Below are positions 9,261 to 16,723 of a DNA stretch of 64,000 bases, piece after piece (within the stretch, counting starts at the first letter, position 1; every line of letters begins with the position of its first letter). The stretch covers positions 1,042,569 to 1,106,568 of the forward strand of contig NZ_JH711481.1 in the NCBI RefSeq assembly GCF_000269805.1. The letters run 5' to 3'. The notes beneath the pieces were generated by a model, which was not told where the DNA came from, searched no databases, and was given only the letters and a program-made list of their open reading frames with translations. This stretch comes from Actinomyces massiliensis 4401292 (GTDB lineage: Bacteria > Actinomycetota > Actinomycetes > Actinomycetales > Actinomycetaceae). A program made the translations under genes and the position numbers.

Positions 9261-11708
9261 ATGCGACCGAATCCCTGTGTGAAGGCGATCGCCGTGCTCG
9301 CGGCGCTGACCTTCGGCGGGCTCGCCCCTGCCATCCCGCCTCCCACGGCCGCGGCCGATGACGCCGCGGCTGCTGCGACTGCGACTGCTACAACTGCGGC
9401 GACGCCGGCTGAGACTGCGATTACCGTTCTCGGCGTCACCGACCTGCACGGTCACATCGAGAGAACCACCGATCCCGCGACCGGGGCGGTCGCCGACCCC
9501 GGAGCCGTCACGCTGGCCTGCGAGATCTCCCGGGTCCGCGAGTCGAGCCCCGGTGCCGTACTCGTCTCGTCGGGTGACAACCTCGGCGACTCGCCCCCGG
9601 CCTCTGCCCTGCTCGAGGACCAGCCCGCGCTGGACGTGCTCAACGCCATGAGCACGGACGTCTCCGCCCTGGGCGCCCACGAATTCGACAAGGGCCTGGA
9701 CGACCTCACCGGTCGGATCCTGCCGTCAGCCGCCTTCCCGTACCTGTCGGCCAACCTCACCGGTTCGGCCCTGGACTCCGAGGGAGAGGGCGGCGGCACC
9801 TTCATCAAGGACGTCAACGGCGTCAAGGTCGGCTTCGTCGGCATCATGACCGACGACTTCCCCGCCCTGGTCGCCCCCGCGACCGCGGGCGCCCTGTCCC
9901 CGGCGCCGGCCGCCGCCACCGCCAACGCCAAGGCCGCCGAGCTCAAGCGCACCGGCGCGGCCGACGTCGTCGTCGTGCTCGCCCATGCCGACGCCGACGG
10001 ACTGGCGCCCCGGCTCACCGGGGACGTCGACGCCGTCCTGGGCGGGTACAGCGATGTCGGGCATCCCGGGGCGGGCGAGTCCGCCACCATGACCTCGACC
10101 GACGGCCAGGACATCGCCGTGGTTCAGGCCGACCGCTACGGCCGGGGGCTCGCCGAGGTCTCGCTGGCCTACAGCGCCTCCACCCATGAGGTTTCCGTGA
10201 TCAGCGCGGCCGATAGGGACCTGCGGACCTCCGACTGCACCACTGACGCATACGGCGTCGAGGGGATCGTCTCTCAGGCCTCCGCCAGGGCGGCTGCGGG
10301 CGACAGTCAGCGGGCCGCCGCCCTCGGCACGGACTTCCTGCGCGGCTCCTCCGACGGCGTCACGCCCGGCACCAGCCTCGGCACCGAGTCCACCGCCTCC
10401 GACCTCATCGCCGATTCGTACGCCCACTGGGCCTCCACCAACGCGCCCCGCGGCGACGCCGCGCGCATCATCGGCCTGGCGAGTCCCGGCGATGCGCATG
10501 CCGATCTCCTCTACGCCAAGGACCCGGCCAACGGTGAGACCGGCGACGGCGCTCTGACCAAGGGCGAGGCGCGGGCTTTTGAACCCCTGGGCAATGGGAT
10601 GAGCTATGCAGTGCTCACCGGCGCTCGGCTCAAGGCCGTACTCGCCCAGCAATGGCGGCCCGGCGACGATCGGGGCGTGCTGACTCTGGGAACCTCCGCG
10701 AACCTCTCGGTGCGCATCGATCAGGATGCCGCGGATGAGCTCTACGCCATTCATGACGAGGTCGCCAAGGGCACCGCCACCGCGGCTGCCAAGGCGACTC
10801 CCATCGCCGATGCTCGCAGCCGGGTCATCGCCTCGATCGTCATCGACGGCGTCCCCCTGGCCGACGACGACTCTGTTCTGGTGGCCTCGAGCTCTCCGCT
10901 CATGGCCGGTGGGGACGGCTACGCCGCTCTGTCCGAGGTCTCCGCAGTCGCCACCGACTCCGTGGACCGCGATGTTCTCATTGAGTACCTCACCAGCTTC
11001 GGGGGCGGTGGGGCGAGCGCCTCGTACCTCAAGCATCAGACCGGCCTGGCGAGCACGATCTCACAGGCGAACCCGCGTGCGGCCACCCTCAGCCTGACCG
11101 GGCTGGTCCACTCCAACGACTCCGAGAAGCCCCGGGGCGTGACGGGCGTGCGCTACTCCTATCAGGAGGCGTCCGGTGTCACGGTGACCTCCGAGGCGGT
11201 CGCCGTGGATACCACCACGGTGGCGAATCGCCCCGAGACCGGACGGGCGACCCTGCAGGTCGTCTTCGGTCAGGACGCCGCCGCTCAGAAGTGCTCCTTC
11301 GGCGACGCCCAGGACACCTCCTGCTTCCTGGCCACGATCGAGCTGCTCGACGCCTCGGGCGCTGTGCTCAGCACCTACGGCTATGAGCTGGCCATCGACG
11401 GTTCAGCCGCCATGGGCATCGATTCCAAGGCCGGTGCCGGAGGGGCCGCCTCCATGCGTGCGGAGGAGGTCGTGGTGGCTCCCACGCCCGTCGGCCGGTC
11501 CGACCGCGGTGCCGGCATGGCCCGCACCGGCGCCACCATCGGGATCGGCGTCATCGCCCTCGGGCTGCTGATCGGCGGAGCCGTCCTGCTCGTGCGCCGT
11601 CGCGGGGGCGCTGATGCTGGTGATACTGGCGATGTTGATGATGAGGGCTTCGCCGAGCCGGGCGGTCATACCGAGGCGGGCTCGCCCGAGGAGCCGCCCG
11701 AGCGCTGA
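9261..11708 (+). CDS. Exported 5'-nucleotidase / metallophosphoesterase
   Basis: An 815-residue secreted enzyme of the UshA/5'-nucleotidase family. A signal peptide (MRPNPCVKAIAVLAAL to about residue 33) precedes the metallophosphatase motifs VTDLHGHIER, SSGDNLGDSP and ALGAHEFDKGLDDL (NHEFD-like with His for Asn). The nucleotide-specificity domain follows, then a roughly 200-residue extra region. The C-terminus has MARTG, a hydrophobic helix and RRR, which resembles a sortase signal, but about 30 acidic residues follow the arginines. That tail is unusual for a sortase substrate and could mean a membrane anchor instead. The ATG at 9261 is the first after the gdhA terminator with an AGGA site. 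Confidence 0.85.
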   Translation: MRPNPCVKAIAVLAALTFGGLAPAIPPPTAAADDAAAAATATATTAATPAETAITVLGVTDLHGHIERTTDPATGAVADPGAVTLACEISRVRESSPGAVLVSSGDNLGDSPPASALLEDQPALDVLNAMSTDVSALGAHEFDKGLDDLTGRILPSAAFPYLSANLTGSALDSEGEGGGTFIKDVNGVKVGFVGIMTDDFPALVAPATAGALSPAPAAATANAKAAELKRTGAADVVVVLAHADADGLAPRLTGDVDAVLGGYSDVGHPGAGESATMTSTDGQDIAVVQADRYGRGLAEVSLAYSASTHEVSVISAADRDLRTSDCTTDAYGVEGIVSQASARAAAGDSQRAAALGTDFLRGSSDGVTPGTSLGTESTASDLIADSYAHWASTNAPRGDAARIIGLASPGDAHADLLYAKDPANGETGDGALTKGEARAFEPLGNGMSYAVLTGARLKAVLAQQWRPGDDRGVLTLGTSANLSVRIDQDAADELYAIHDEVAKGTATAAAKATPIADARSRVIASIVIDGVPLADDDSVLVASSSPLMAGGDGYAALSEVSAVATDSVDRDVLIEYLTSFGGGGASASYLKHQTGLASTISQANPRAATLSLTGLVHSNDSEKPRGVTGVRYSYQEASGVTVTSEAVAVDTTTVANRPETGRATLQVVFGQDAAAQKCSFGDAQDTSCFLATIELLDASGAVLSTYGYELAIDGSAAMGIDSKAGAGGAASMRAEEVVVAPTPVGRSDRGAGMARTGATIGIGVIALGLLIGGAVLLVRRRGGADAGDTGDVDDEGFAEPGGHTEAGSPEEPPER

Positions 11709-12025
11709 TGGTGGCTCGTGTCATGACGATCGCCTCGTACTCCTCGTACTCCTCGTTCGGCTCGGGGCAGTTACGGACAGGGGGCACAAAGGGCAAGACA
11801 TCATGCCCGCAGCAGCTGGCCGGGCCTCGGACCAATCAGGGCCGCCGGCTGGCCGCCAACTAAGGTAACGGGCGAGGAGAGCCGATACATGTCGGAGGTA
11901 CTTGGCATCCTTATATGGGCTTGGGACCGCTCGCCTGCTGTTTCGGTGACAAGGCTGGCGTTCCGATACCCTAGAGACAGATCTACCTTTCAGCGGTGAC
12001 GCGAGCAGAAGGAGGAGGCGCGACG
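11709..12025. other. Intergenic region and left boundary of island
   Basis: No gene is visible. Composition falls from about 70% G+C to near 50% across this stretch. It holds the left copy of a 14-bp direct repeat (11869) and weak promoter-like hexamers GTGACA (11946) and TACCCT (11967) ahead of the DUF262 gene, with a short 15-bp spacer. Confidence 0.5.
11869..11882 (+). repeat. 14-bp direct repeat, left flank of island
   Basis: CGGGCGAGGAGAGC here is identical to 15167-15180. The pair brackets the low-G+C region with the DUF262, HEPN and methyltransferase genes. It may be a target-site duplication or attachment-like boundary; no recombinase gene is present between the copies. Confidence 0.6.
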
Positions 12026-13108
12026 GTGACGCGTTCCAAGGAACAATCGACTGCGAAGAGTATCGAGCTTGCCGAAGAGCAGATCGTTGAGCAGTCCAAA
12101 AGAATTGAATTTTACCTCACGGAATATTCCGTCGAAATGCTGGCTCAGAAGATTCACGACGACGAATACGTCGTACCCCCGTATCAGCGTGAGTTCACCT
12201 GGGAGGAGCGTCGTAAGTCTCGTTTTATCGAGTCTTTGATTATGGGGTTGCCGATTCCGTTCATCTTCTTCTGGGAGAGGCCGGACGGGCGGCTGGAGAT
12301 TGTTGATGGCTCGCAGAGATTGCGAACTATAGAAGAGTTCATTTATGGCGATTTCCGGCTCGGTGAACTCGACTCTCTGACGCGTCTGTCGGGATTCCGT
12401 TTTGATGATCTTCTCGACTCTAGAAAGCGAAAGATCAAGAACCGATCAGTTCGTGGCATCGTTTTGAATGACCGTACTGATGAGGAAGCGAGACTCGACA
12501 TGTTTGATCGCATCAACACCGGCAGTAAGATCGCCAATAACGCTGAGATTCGGCGTGGCGCGCTCGCTGGTCCTTTCCTGAAAGTTGTGACTGAACTCGC
12601 AAATAATCCGCTTCTTTTTCAGCTTGCGCCGATGCCAGAGAAGACCCAAAGAGAGCGTGGTTACGAAGAGCTCGTCACACGGCTCTTCGCGTACGGGGAC
12701 GGCTTGGAAGGCTATCGAGACCGACCTTCTCAATTTCTTTTCATGTACTCAAAGAAGATGAACCAAGAGTTCGCCACGAACCCTGTCTTGGCTGACGAAT
12801 ATCGTCGGCGGTTCGATGCTGTTCTAGATTTTGTATCACGCAACTTCCCCTTCGGCTTTCGGAAGACTGAGAAGAGCAAAACGACACCCCGGACGCGATT
12901 CGAGTCGATCGCCATCGGTGTTGATCGTGCCCTAGTGGAGATGCCGGAGCTCGCTGAGCTTTCTTCAGAACAGATCGATGTGGGTTCTTGGATCAACTTG
13001 CCGGAGTTCAAAAAGATCACCAGTTCGGACGGGGCGAATGCGATCGCTCGTCTTCGTGGACGTATTGATTTCGTCAAGCACAAGCTGGTGGAACGTGGCG
13101 ACGACTGA
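12026..13108 (+). CDS. DUF262 (ParB/Srx-like) protein of restriction-type locus
   Basis: A 360-residue protein with the DUF262 signatures: PPYQREFTWEERRKSRFIES near residues 51-70 and LEIVDGSQRLRTIEEF near 90-105, followed by RFDDL and FDRINTGS. DUF262 domains occur in the GmrSD type IV enzyme and other defence proteins, where they belong to a ParB/Srx-like NTPase or nuclease fold. No C-terminal DUF1524 HNH domain is seen, so any cleavage activity would have to come from this domain or a partner. GTG 12026 is chosen for the AGGAGG seven bases upstream; GTG 11996 lacks one. It overlaps the next gene by 14 bp, so translation is probably coupled. Confidence 0.85.
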   Translation: MTRSKEQSTAKSIELAEEQIVEQSKRIEFYLTEYSVEMLAQKIHDDEYVVPPYQREFTWEERRKSRFIESLIMGLPIPFIFFWERPDGRLEIVDGSQRLRTIEEFIYGDFRLGELDSLTRLSGFRFDDLLDSRKRKIKNRSVRGIVLNDRTDEEARLDMFDRINTGSKIANNAEIRRGALAGPFLKVVTELANNPLLFQLAPMPEKTQRERGYEELVTRLFAYGDGLEGYRDRPSQFLFMYSKKMNQEFATNPVLADEYRRRFDAVLDFVSRNFPFGFRKTEKSKTTPRTRFESIAIGVDRALVEMPELAELSSEQIDVGSWINLPEFKKITSSDGANAIARLRGRIDFVKHKLVERGDD

Positions 13109-13846
13109 TCTTTTCTCGTTCTTTAATGAAAGGTACGCAGAGATAGAGGCGTATCTCTCGTTTCTGCAGAATGTCGACGATGCTGCCCGCGAGGGCACGC
13201 CTCGACTCCGCAGAACTGACGCTCCAATCACCGCTGAGCAAAAAAAATTCTAAACTCAAGTCTCTACTTGCAGCTCTATAACCTCGTAGAAGCGACTGTG
13301 CTCCGCTGTTTGGAAGCGGTTGTTGTCGCGGTTGAGGAGGCGGAACGACGTCCGAACGAGCTGAGCATTGATCTCCGAAAGGAGTGGGTGCGTTCCATCG
13401 CTCGGACTCATAGCGATCTGGGGCCAGACAAGCGTCTTGAAGCGGCACTCGACCTGTGTGAAAAGCTGTTACAGCAGATGCCCGTTAAGGGGTTCACGAT
13501 TGAATCCGGTGGGGGTGGAAACTGGGACGATTCTTCGATTGAGAAGGTGTGCGGAAGAGTCGGTTGTGTCCTGACGTTCTCACCTAACGTCTCCCAAGCG
13601 GCAAAGCGCCACATACGGGATGATATGGGTGCCCTAAAACTTGTTAAGGATCGTCGCAACGGACTTGCTCATGGGGCGCTGTCGTTTGTTGACTGCAGTG
13701 ACGGCGTGACGGTAGTCGAGCTCAAAAAACTCGCAACCGCGGTCGGCGATTATTTGAAAGAAGCGGTTGAATGTTTCGTGAAGTTCATCCAATTTGAGAT
13801 TGCTAATAATGTAGAGAAGAAAGAAGCGGAAGAGGTGATAGTTTGA
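13095..13846 (+). CDS. HEPN-type nuclease (MAE_28990-like), split by frameshift
   Basis: Two adjacent frames make one protein of about 250 residues. From GTG 13095 the first frame reads ATTDLFSFFNERYAEIEAYL and stops at 13253. The second frame, offset by -1, continues KKILNSSLYLQLYNLVEATV to the stop at 13846. The junction is a run of eight A (13240-13247); nine A would restore one frame. The fused sequence fits MAE_28990-type HEPN proteins, including the RNase motif RNGLAH (residues about 188-193). The break may be a sequencing error, a mutation, phase variation or programmed -1 frameshifting. The gene overlaps DUF262 upstream and meets the methyltransferase at TGATG. Confidence 0.75.
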
Positions 13847-14925
13847 TGGGCGAAGATAAGAATGCTCCGACGATTCGCGCCGTCGATCTTTTCTGTGGAG
13901 TTGGCGGCCTAACATGCGGTCTCGTACGGGCGGGTATTGAAGTTGTAGCAGGTATCGATATCGACCCGGCGTGCAGGTATCCTTACGAAGCTAATAACAG
14001 GGCCAAGTTCATTGAAAGCGATGTCAATGAGATCCCTGCTTCTGATGTTGCCGAGATGATTGATGGCGCGGATGTTAGCATGATTGCTGGATGTGCGCCG
14101 TGTCAACCGTTTTCAACATACAGTCGCTCAGGTAGGAGTAAGAAACGCGGAGGCGACTGGCAACTTGTTGAGACTTTCGGCAAGTTCGTGAAGGAGATCC
14201 AACCCGATCTTCTCACGATGGAGAATGTTCCTCAGTTACTCGATCATCCTGTCTTTGGGCGGTTCTTGAAGAACTTGGATGGCTATTCGGTTGAGTGGTC
14301 TGTAGTTCAAGCGGTCCGTGTTGGTATCCCTCAGACGCGTAAACGTCTGGTTCTTATCGCCTCGAGGCTGGGTTCTGAAGGCCTCACGCTGACGCAAGAC
14401 GGTGAGCGAGTGAGGACCGTTCGGGAGGCCATCGGTCAGCTTCGTCCGATTAAGGCTGGCGAGTCCGACCCGAAGGATCGTCTGCACGTTGCATCAAGAT
14501 TGAGCAAAACCAATCTTGAACGGATACGTCACTCGAAGCCAGGTGGCACGTGGCGTGAATGGCCCGATGAGCTCCAGGTGGCCTGTCATCAGAAGAGTAC
14601 TGGCGCCACGTACCCGAGTGTGTATGGTCGGATGTCATGGGACGACGCGAGCCCGACCATTACTACTCAGTGTTTCGGGTATGGAAACGGGCGGTTCGGC
14701 CACCCCGAGCAGGATCGGGCCATCTCCTTGCGAGAGGCTGCGATTTTGCAGACCTTTCCGCCCAAGTATAAGTTCGTACCTCCGGATGAGCCTGTGCGGT
14801 TCAGCGTGCTGGGCCGTCTCATTGGCAATGCCGTGCCTGTACGTCTTGGCGAGGCCGTTGGGCAGACGATCGTCGCGCACGTTTCACGTCTCAGGCAATC
14901 TGAGAATCTGGCTGGGGCCACGTAA
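13846..14925 (+). CDS. DNA (cytosine-5) methyltransferase
   Basis: A 359-residue enzyme with the full set of C5-methyltransferase motifs: AVDLFCGVGGLT (I, SAM binding), APCQPFS with the catalytic Cys near residue 86 (IV), ENVPQ (VI), QTRKR (VIII) and GNAVPVRLGEAV (X). It transfers a methyl group from SAM to C5 of cytosine in a specific sequence; the target cannot be read from the variable region. It starts at ATG within TGATG, overlapping the HEPN stop, so it is translated with that gene. In this context it most likely protects host DNA from the DUF262/HEPN partners or a lost nuclease. Confidence 0.92.
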   Translation: MGEDKNAPTIRAVDLFCGVGGLTCGLVRAGIEVVAGIDIDPACRYPYEANNRAKFIESDVNEIPASDVAEMIDGADVSMIAGCAPCQPFSTYSRSGRSKKRGGDWQLVETFGKFVKEIQPDLLTMENVPQLLDHPVFGRFLKNLDGYSVEWSVVQAVRVGIPQTRKRLVLIASRLGSEGLTLTQDGERVRTVREAIGQLRPIKAGESDPKDRLHVASRLSKTNLERIRHSKPGGTWREWPDELQVACHQKSTGATYPSVYGRMSWDDASPTITTQCFGYGNGRFGHPEQDRAISLREAAILQTFPPKYKFVPPDEPVRFSVLGRLIGNAVPVRLGEAVGQTIVAHVSRLRQSENLAGAT

Positions 14926-15117
14926 GGACTGGGATCGAAGCACGTGGCGCTCATCATGCGCAGCCGCAGCAGAAAGATGTCGCAACCATACGATCAAGAA
15001 GTGCGATGGACTCGCCTGCGCTGCAGAAATTACGCAGAAAACGAGGCTGAGCAACGTCTTTGGACGTCCCTGGATTATCTACGGACGGGGGCGAACCATC
15101 ATGCCGGTCGCCGTCGG
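14926..15117 (+). pseudogene. vsr: Probable degraded vsr (very short patch repair endonuclease)
   Basis: Directly after the methyltransferase, broken frames recall Vsr. One frame has KDWDRSTWRSS, then another frame has VATIRSRSAMDSPALQKL with RRKRG and a stop, and the first frame resumes with FGRPWIIYGRGRTIMPVAVG. These match, in order, the Vsr pattern IR.(R/K)DT.PE..LR..LH..G, then LPGRPD.VF....V.VFVDG. Vsr nicks TG mismatches that arise by deamination of 5-methylcytosine, and its gene usually adjoins a dcm-type gene. No intact catalytic core or the later FWHGC motif remains. The match is by eye and modest. Confidence 0.4.
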
Positions 15118-15166
15118 CCCAGTCATGGAACCATCTTCGCAATCACCAACAGGGTGACAGGGCCGG

Positions 15167-15180
15167 CGGGCGAGGAGAGC
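15167..15180 (+). repeat. 14-bp direct repeat, right flank of island
   Basis: CGGGCGAGGAGAGC is identical to 11869-11882 and lies where composition returns to high G+C, 46 bp before the start of the SCP-like gene. Confidence 0.6.
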
Positions 15181-15225
15181 GCGGTTTTCCTATAACCGTG
15201 CCCAGTCGTGCCCTAGTCTTGCCCC

Positions 15226-15822
15226 ATGCCAGCCCGACGCCGGATCGATCCCGCCGCAGGCGCTCTGGCCGTGCGCCGATGGGCTGCTGCCGGTGATCCC
15301 GCCGACGGCGGGGCTCCCGGTCCCGAGGGCGCCGAGGGCATTGAGAGCATTGAGAGCTCAGAGGGCGCCGAACGCGCCGGGGGCACTGAGTGCTCCGGGG
15401 GCGTCGGGGACGCCGAGAGTGCTGAACGCACTGGGCGCTCCGGGGGCGCCGAGCGTTCCGAGCGATCTGAGCAATCCGAGCGCGCCGGGGACGCCGAGCG
15501 CCCTCAAGACGCTGACCGCACCGATGCGCTCGATCGGCGCACGCTGGCCACCGCCGTCCGATTCGCCTTGGAGGAGCTGGCCGCCTGCGCGCCCGGTCGG
15601 GCCGTCGAGGTGCGGGTCCCGCCCTACGGCGTGACCCAGGCGGTGGCCGGGACGGTGCACCGGCGCGGGACGCCGCCCTCGGTTGTTGAAACGGATGCGG
15701 AGACCTGGCTCGCCCTGGTCACCGGACGACTCACCTGGGCGGATGCCGTAGCCGGCGGGGCACTGCGAGCCTCCGGCGAGCGCTGCGACCTGTCCGCCTA
15801 CCTCCCGCTGCTGCGGACCTGA
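15226..15822 (+). CDS. SCP-2-like sterol carrier family protein
   Basis: A 198-residue protein whose C-terminal 95 residues match the small bacterial SCP-like domain common in Actinobacteria: VRFALEELAACAPGRAVEVRVPP, TVHRRGTPPSVVETDAETWLAL and TWADAVAGGALRASGERCDL. Its ligand is unknown. Between residues about 27 and 95 lies a Glu/Gly/Ser/Ala/Arg-rich low-complexity insert built from repeats of ESAE- and ERSE-like units, absent from most relatives. The ATG at 15226 gives the conserved MPARRRIDPAAG opening. It is a single gene just outside the defence island. Confidence 0.75.
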   Translation: MPARRRIDPAAGALAVRRWAAAGDPADGGAPGPEGAEGIESIESSEGAERAGGTECSGGVGDAESAERTGRSGGAERSERSEQSERAGDAERPQDADRTDALDRRTLATAVRFALEELAACAPGRAVEVRVPPYGVTQAVAGTVHRRGTPPSVVETDAETWLALVTGRLTWADAVAGGALRASGERCDLSAYLPLLRT

Positions 15823-15903
15823 CCGGTCTCTTCCCCCTCTTCCCCTCCCCGGCGATTCAGCGGCCCTTCCCTTCATGCCCGATCGGTCGTACAGTGATGC
15901 CTT

Positions 15904-15927
15904 GTTCGGGCGTTCTAGTGCCCGAAC
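15904..15927. promoter_or_regulatory. Candidate operator of the fructose operon
   Basis: A perfect palindrome GTTCGGGC-8 bases-GCCCGAAC ends 25 bp before the DeoR-type regulator start. Position and symmetry suit autoregulation by that protein with fructose 1-phosphate as likely effector; this is inferred. Confidence 0.5.
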
Positions 15928-15952
15928 GGACGCTGTGGTCGAGGGGGTGCGC

Positions 15953-16723
15953 ATGAACGTCGAGCAGCGTCAGCAGTCGATCGTCGATGCTGTCGCCCGT
16001 GACGGGCGCGTGTCCGTCACCGAGCTCGCCGCTCGTTACGACGTCACCGTCGAAACCGTCCGCCGCGACCTGACCGCGCTCGACCGTCTCGGGGCGCTGC
16101 GCAAGGTTCACGGAGGCGCGGTGCCCGCCACTGTCCTCGCCCTGCCGGAGACCGGCGTCGCCGAGCGCGAACTCGTCGGCTCCACCGCCAAGCAGGCGAT
16201 CGCCCAGGCGGCGCTCCCGCGCCTCCATCTGCGTCATGACGCCACTGTCCTGCTCGACGCCGGCACCACCGTCGGCGCCCTGGCCCGGCGTCTTCCCGGC
16301 GGGCTCGACCTCACGGTCATCACCGACTCGGTTCTGACCGCCGCTCTCCTGGCCGGCCGCGACGACATGAGCGTGCGCATACTCGGCGGTCAGGTCCGCG
16401 GCATCACGCAGGCCGCCGTCGGGCCCGAGGCCCTTGCGGCGCTCGCCGTCACCCGTGTGGACGTGGCCGTCATGGGCACCAACGGCCTGACCGTCGAGCA
16501 CGGCCTGTCCACGCCGGACCCGGACGAGGCCGCCGTCAAGCGCGCCATGATCCGCGCTGCCAAGCATGTGGTCGTGCTCGCCGACGCCACCAAGGTCGGG
16601 CAGGAGCACCTCGTGTCCTTCGCCGACCTGGCCGACATCGACCTCCTGGTCACCGACTCGCCACCACCCACCTCCATCGCCGCTCATCTCGCCACCCTAG
16701 GAACCGAGGTCATCACGTCATGA
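15953..16723 (+). CDS. DeoR-family regulator of fructose operon
   Basis: A 256-residue DeoR/GlpR regulator. The N-terminal helix-turn-helix reads RVSVTELAARYDVTVETVRRDL, followed by the family hallmark LRKVHGGAV. The C-terminal sugar-phosphate sensor domain has DAGTTVGALARRL and later DATKVGQ. ATG 15953 is preceded by GAGGGGGT. Its stop overlaps the fruK start (ATGA), and fruA follows, so it is the probable repressor of fructose uptake, responding to fructose 1-phosphate by analogy with other actinobacterial fruR genes. Confidence 0.88.
   Translation: MNVEQRQQSIVDAVARDGRVSVTELAARYDVTVETVRRDLTALDRLGALRKVHGGAVPATVLALPETGVAERELVGSTAKQAIAQAALPRLHLRHDATVLLDAGTTVGALARRLPGGLDLTVITDSVLTAALLAGRDDMSVRILGGQVRGITQAAVGPEALAALAVTRVDVAVMGTNGLTVEHGLSTPDPDEAAVKRAMIRAAKHVVVLADATKVGQEHLVSFADLADIDLLVTDSPPPTSIAAHLATLGTEVITS

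Larger units (their letters stand above)
11869..15180 (+). other. Low-G+C restriction/defence island
   Basis: This 3.3 kb segment has G+C near 50% against about 70% on either side and uses codons such as AGA and ATA that are rare in neighbouring genes. It contains three tightly coupled genes, DUF262 protein, HEPN protein and cytosine-5 methyltransferase, plus a probable vsr remnant, all on the + strand. A 14-bp perfect direct repeat marks its edges. Composition, gene content and boundaries together indicate horizontal acquisition. Confidence 0.7.

Noticed and set aside
14516-15157. A separate 213-codon gene overlapping the methyltransferase 3' end
   Set aside because: Most of it lies in another frame of the well-supported methyltransferase gene; only the last part is kept, as evidence for the vsr remnant.
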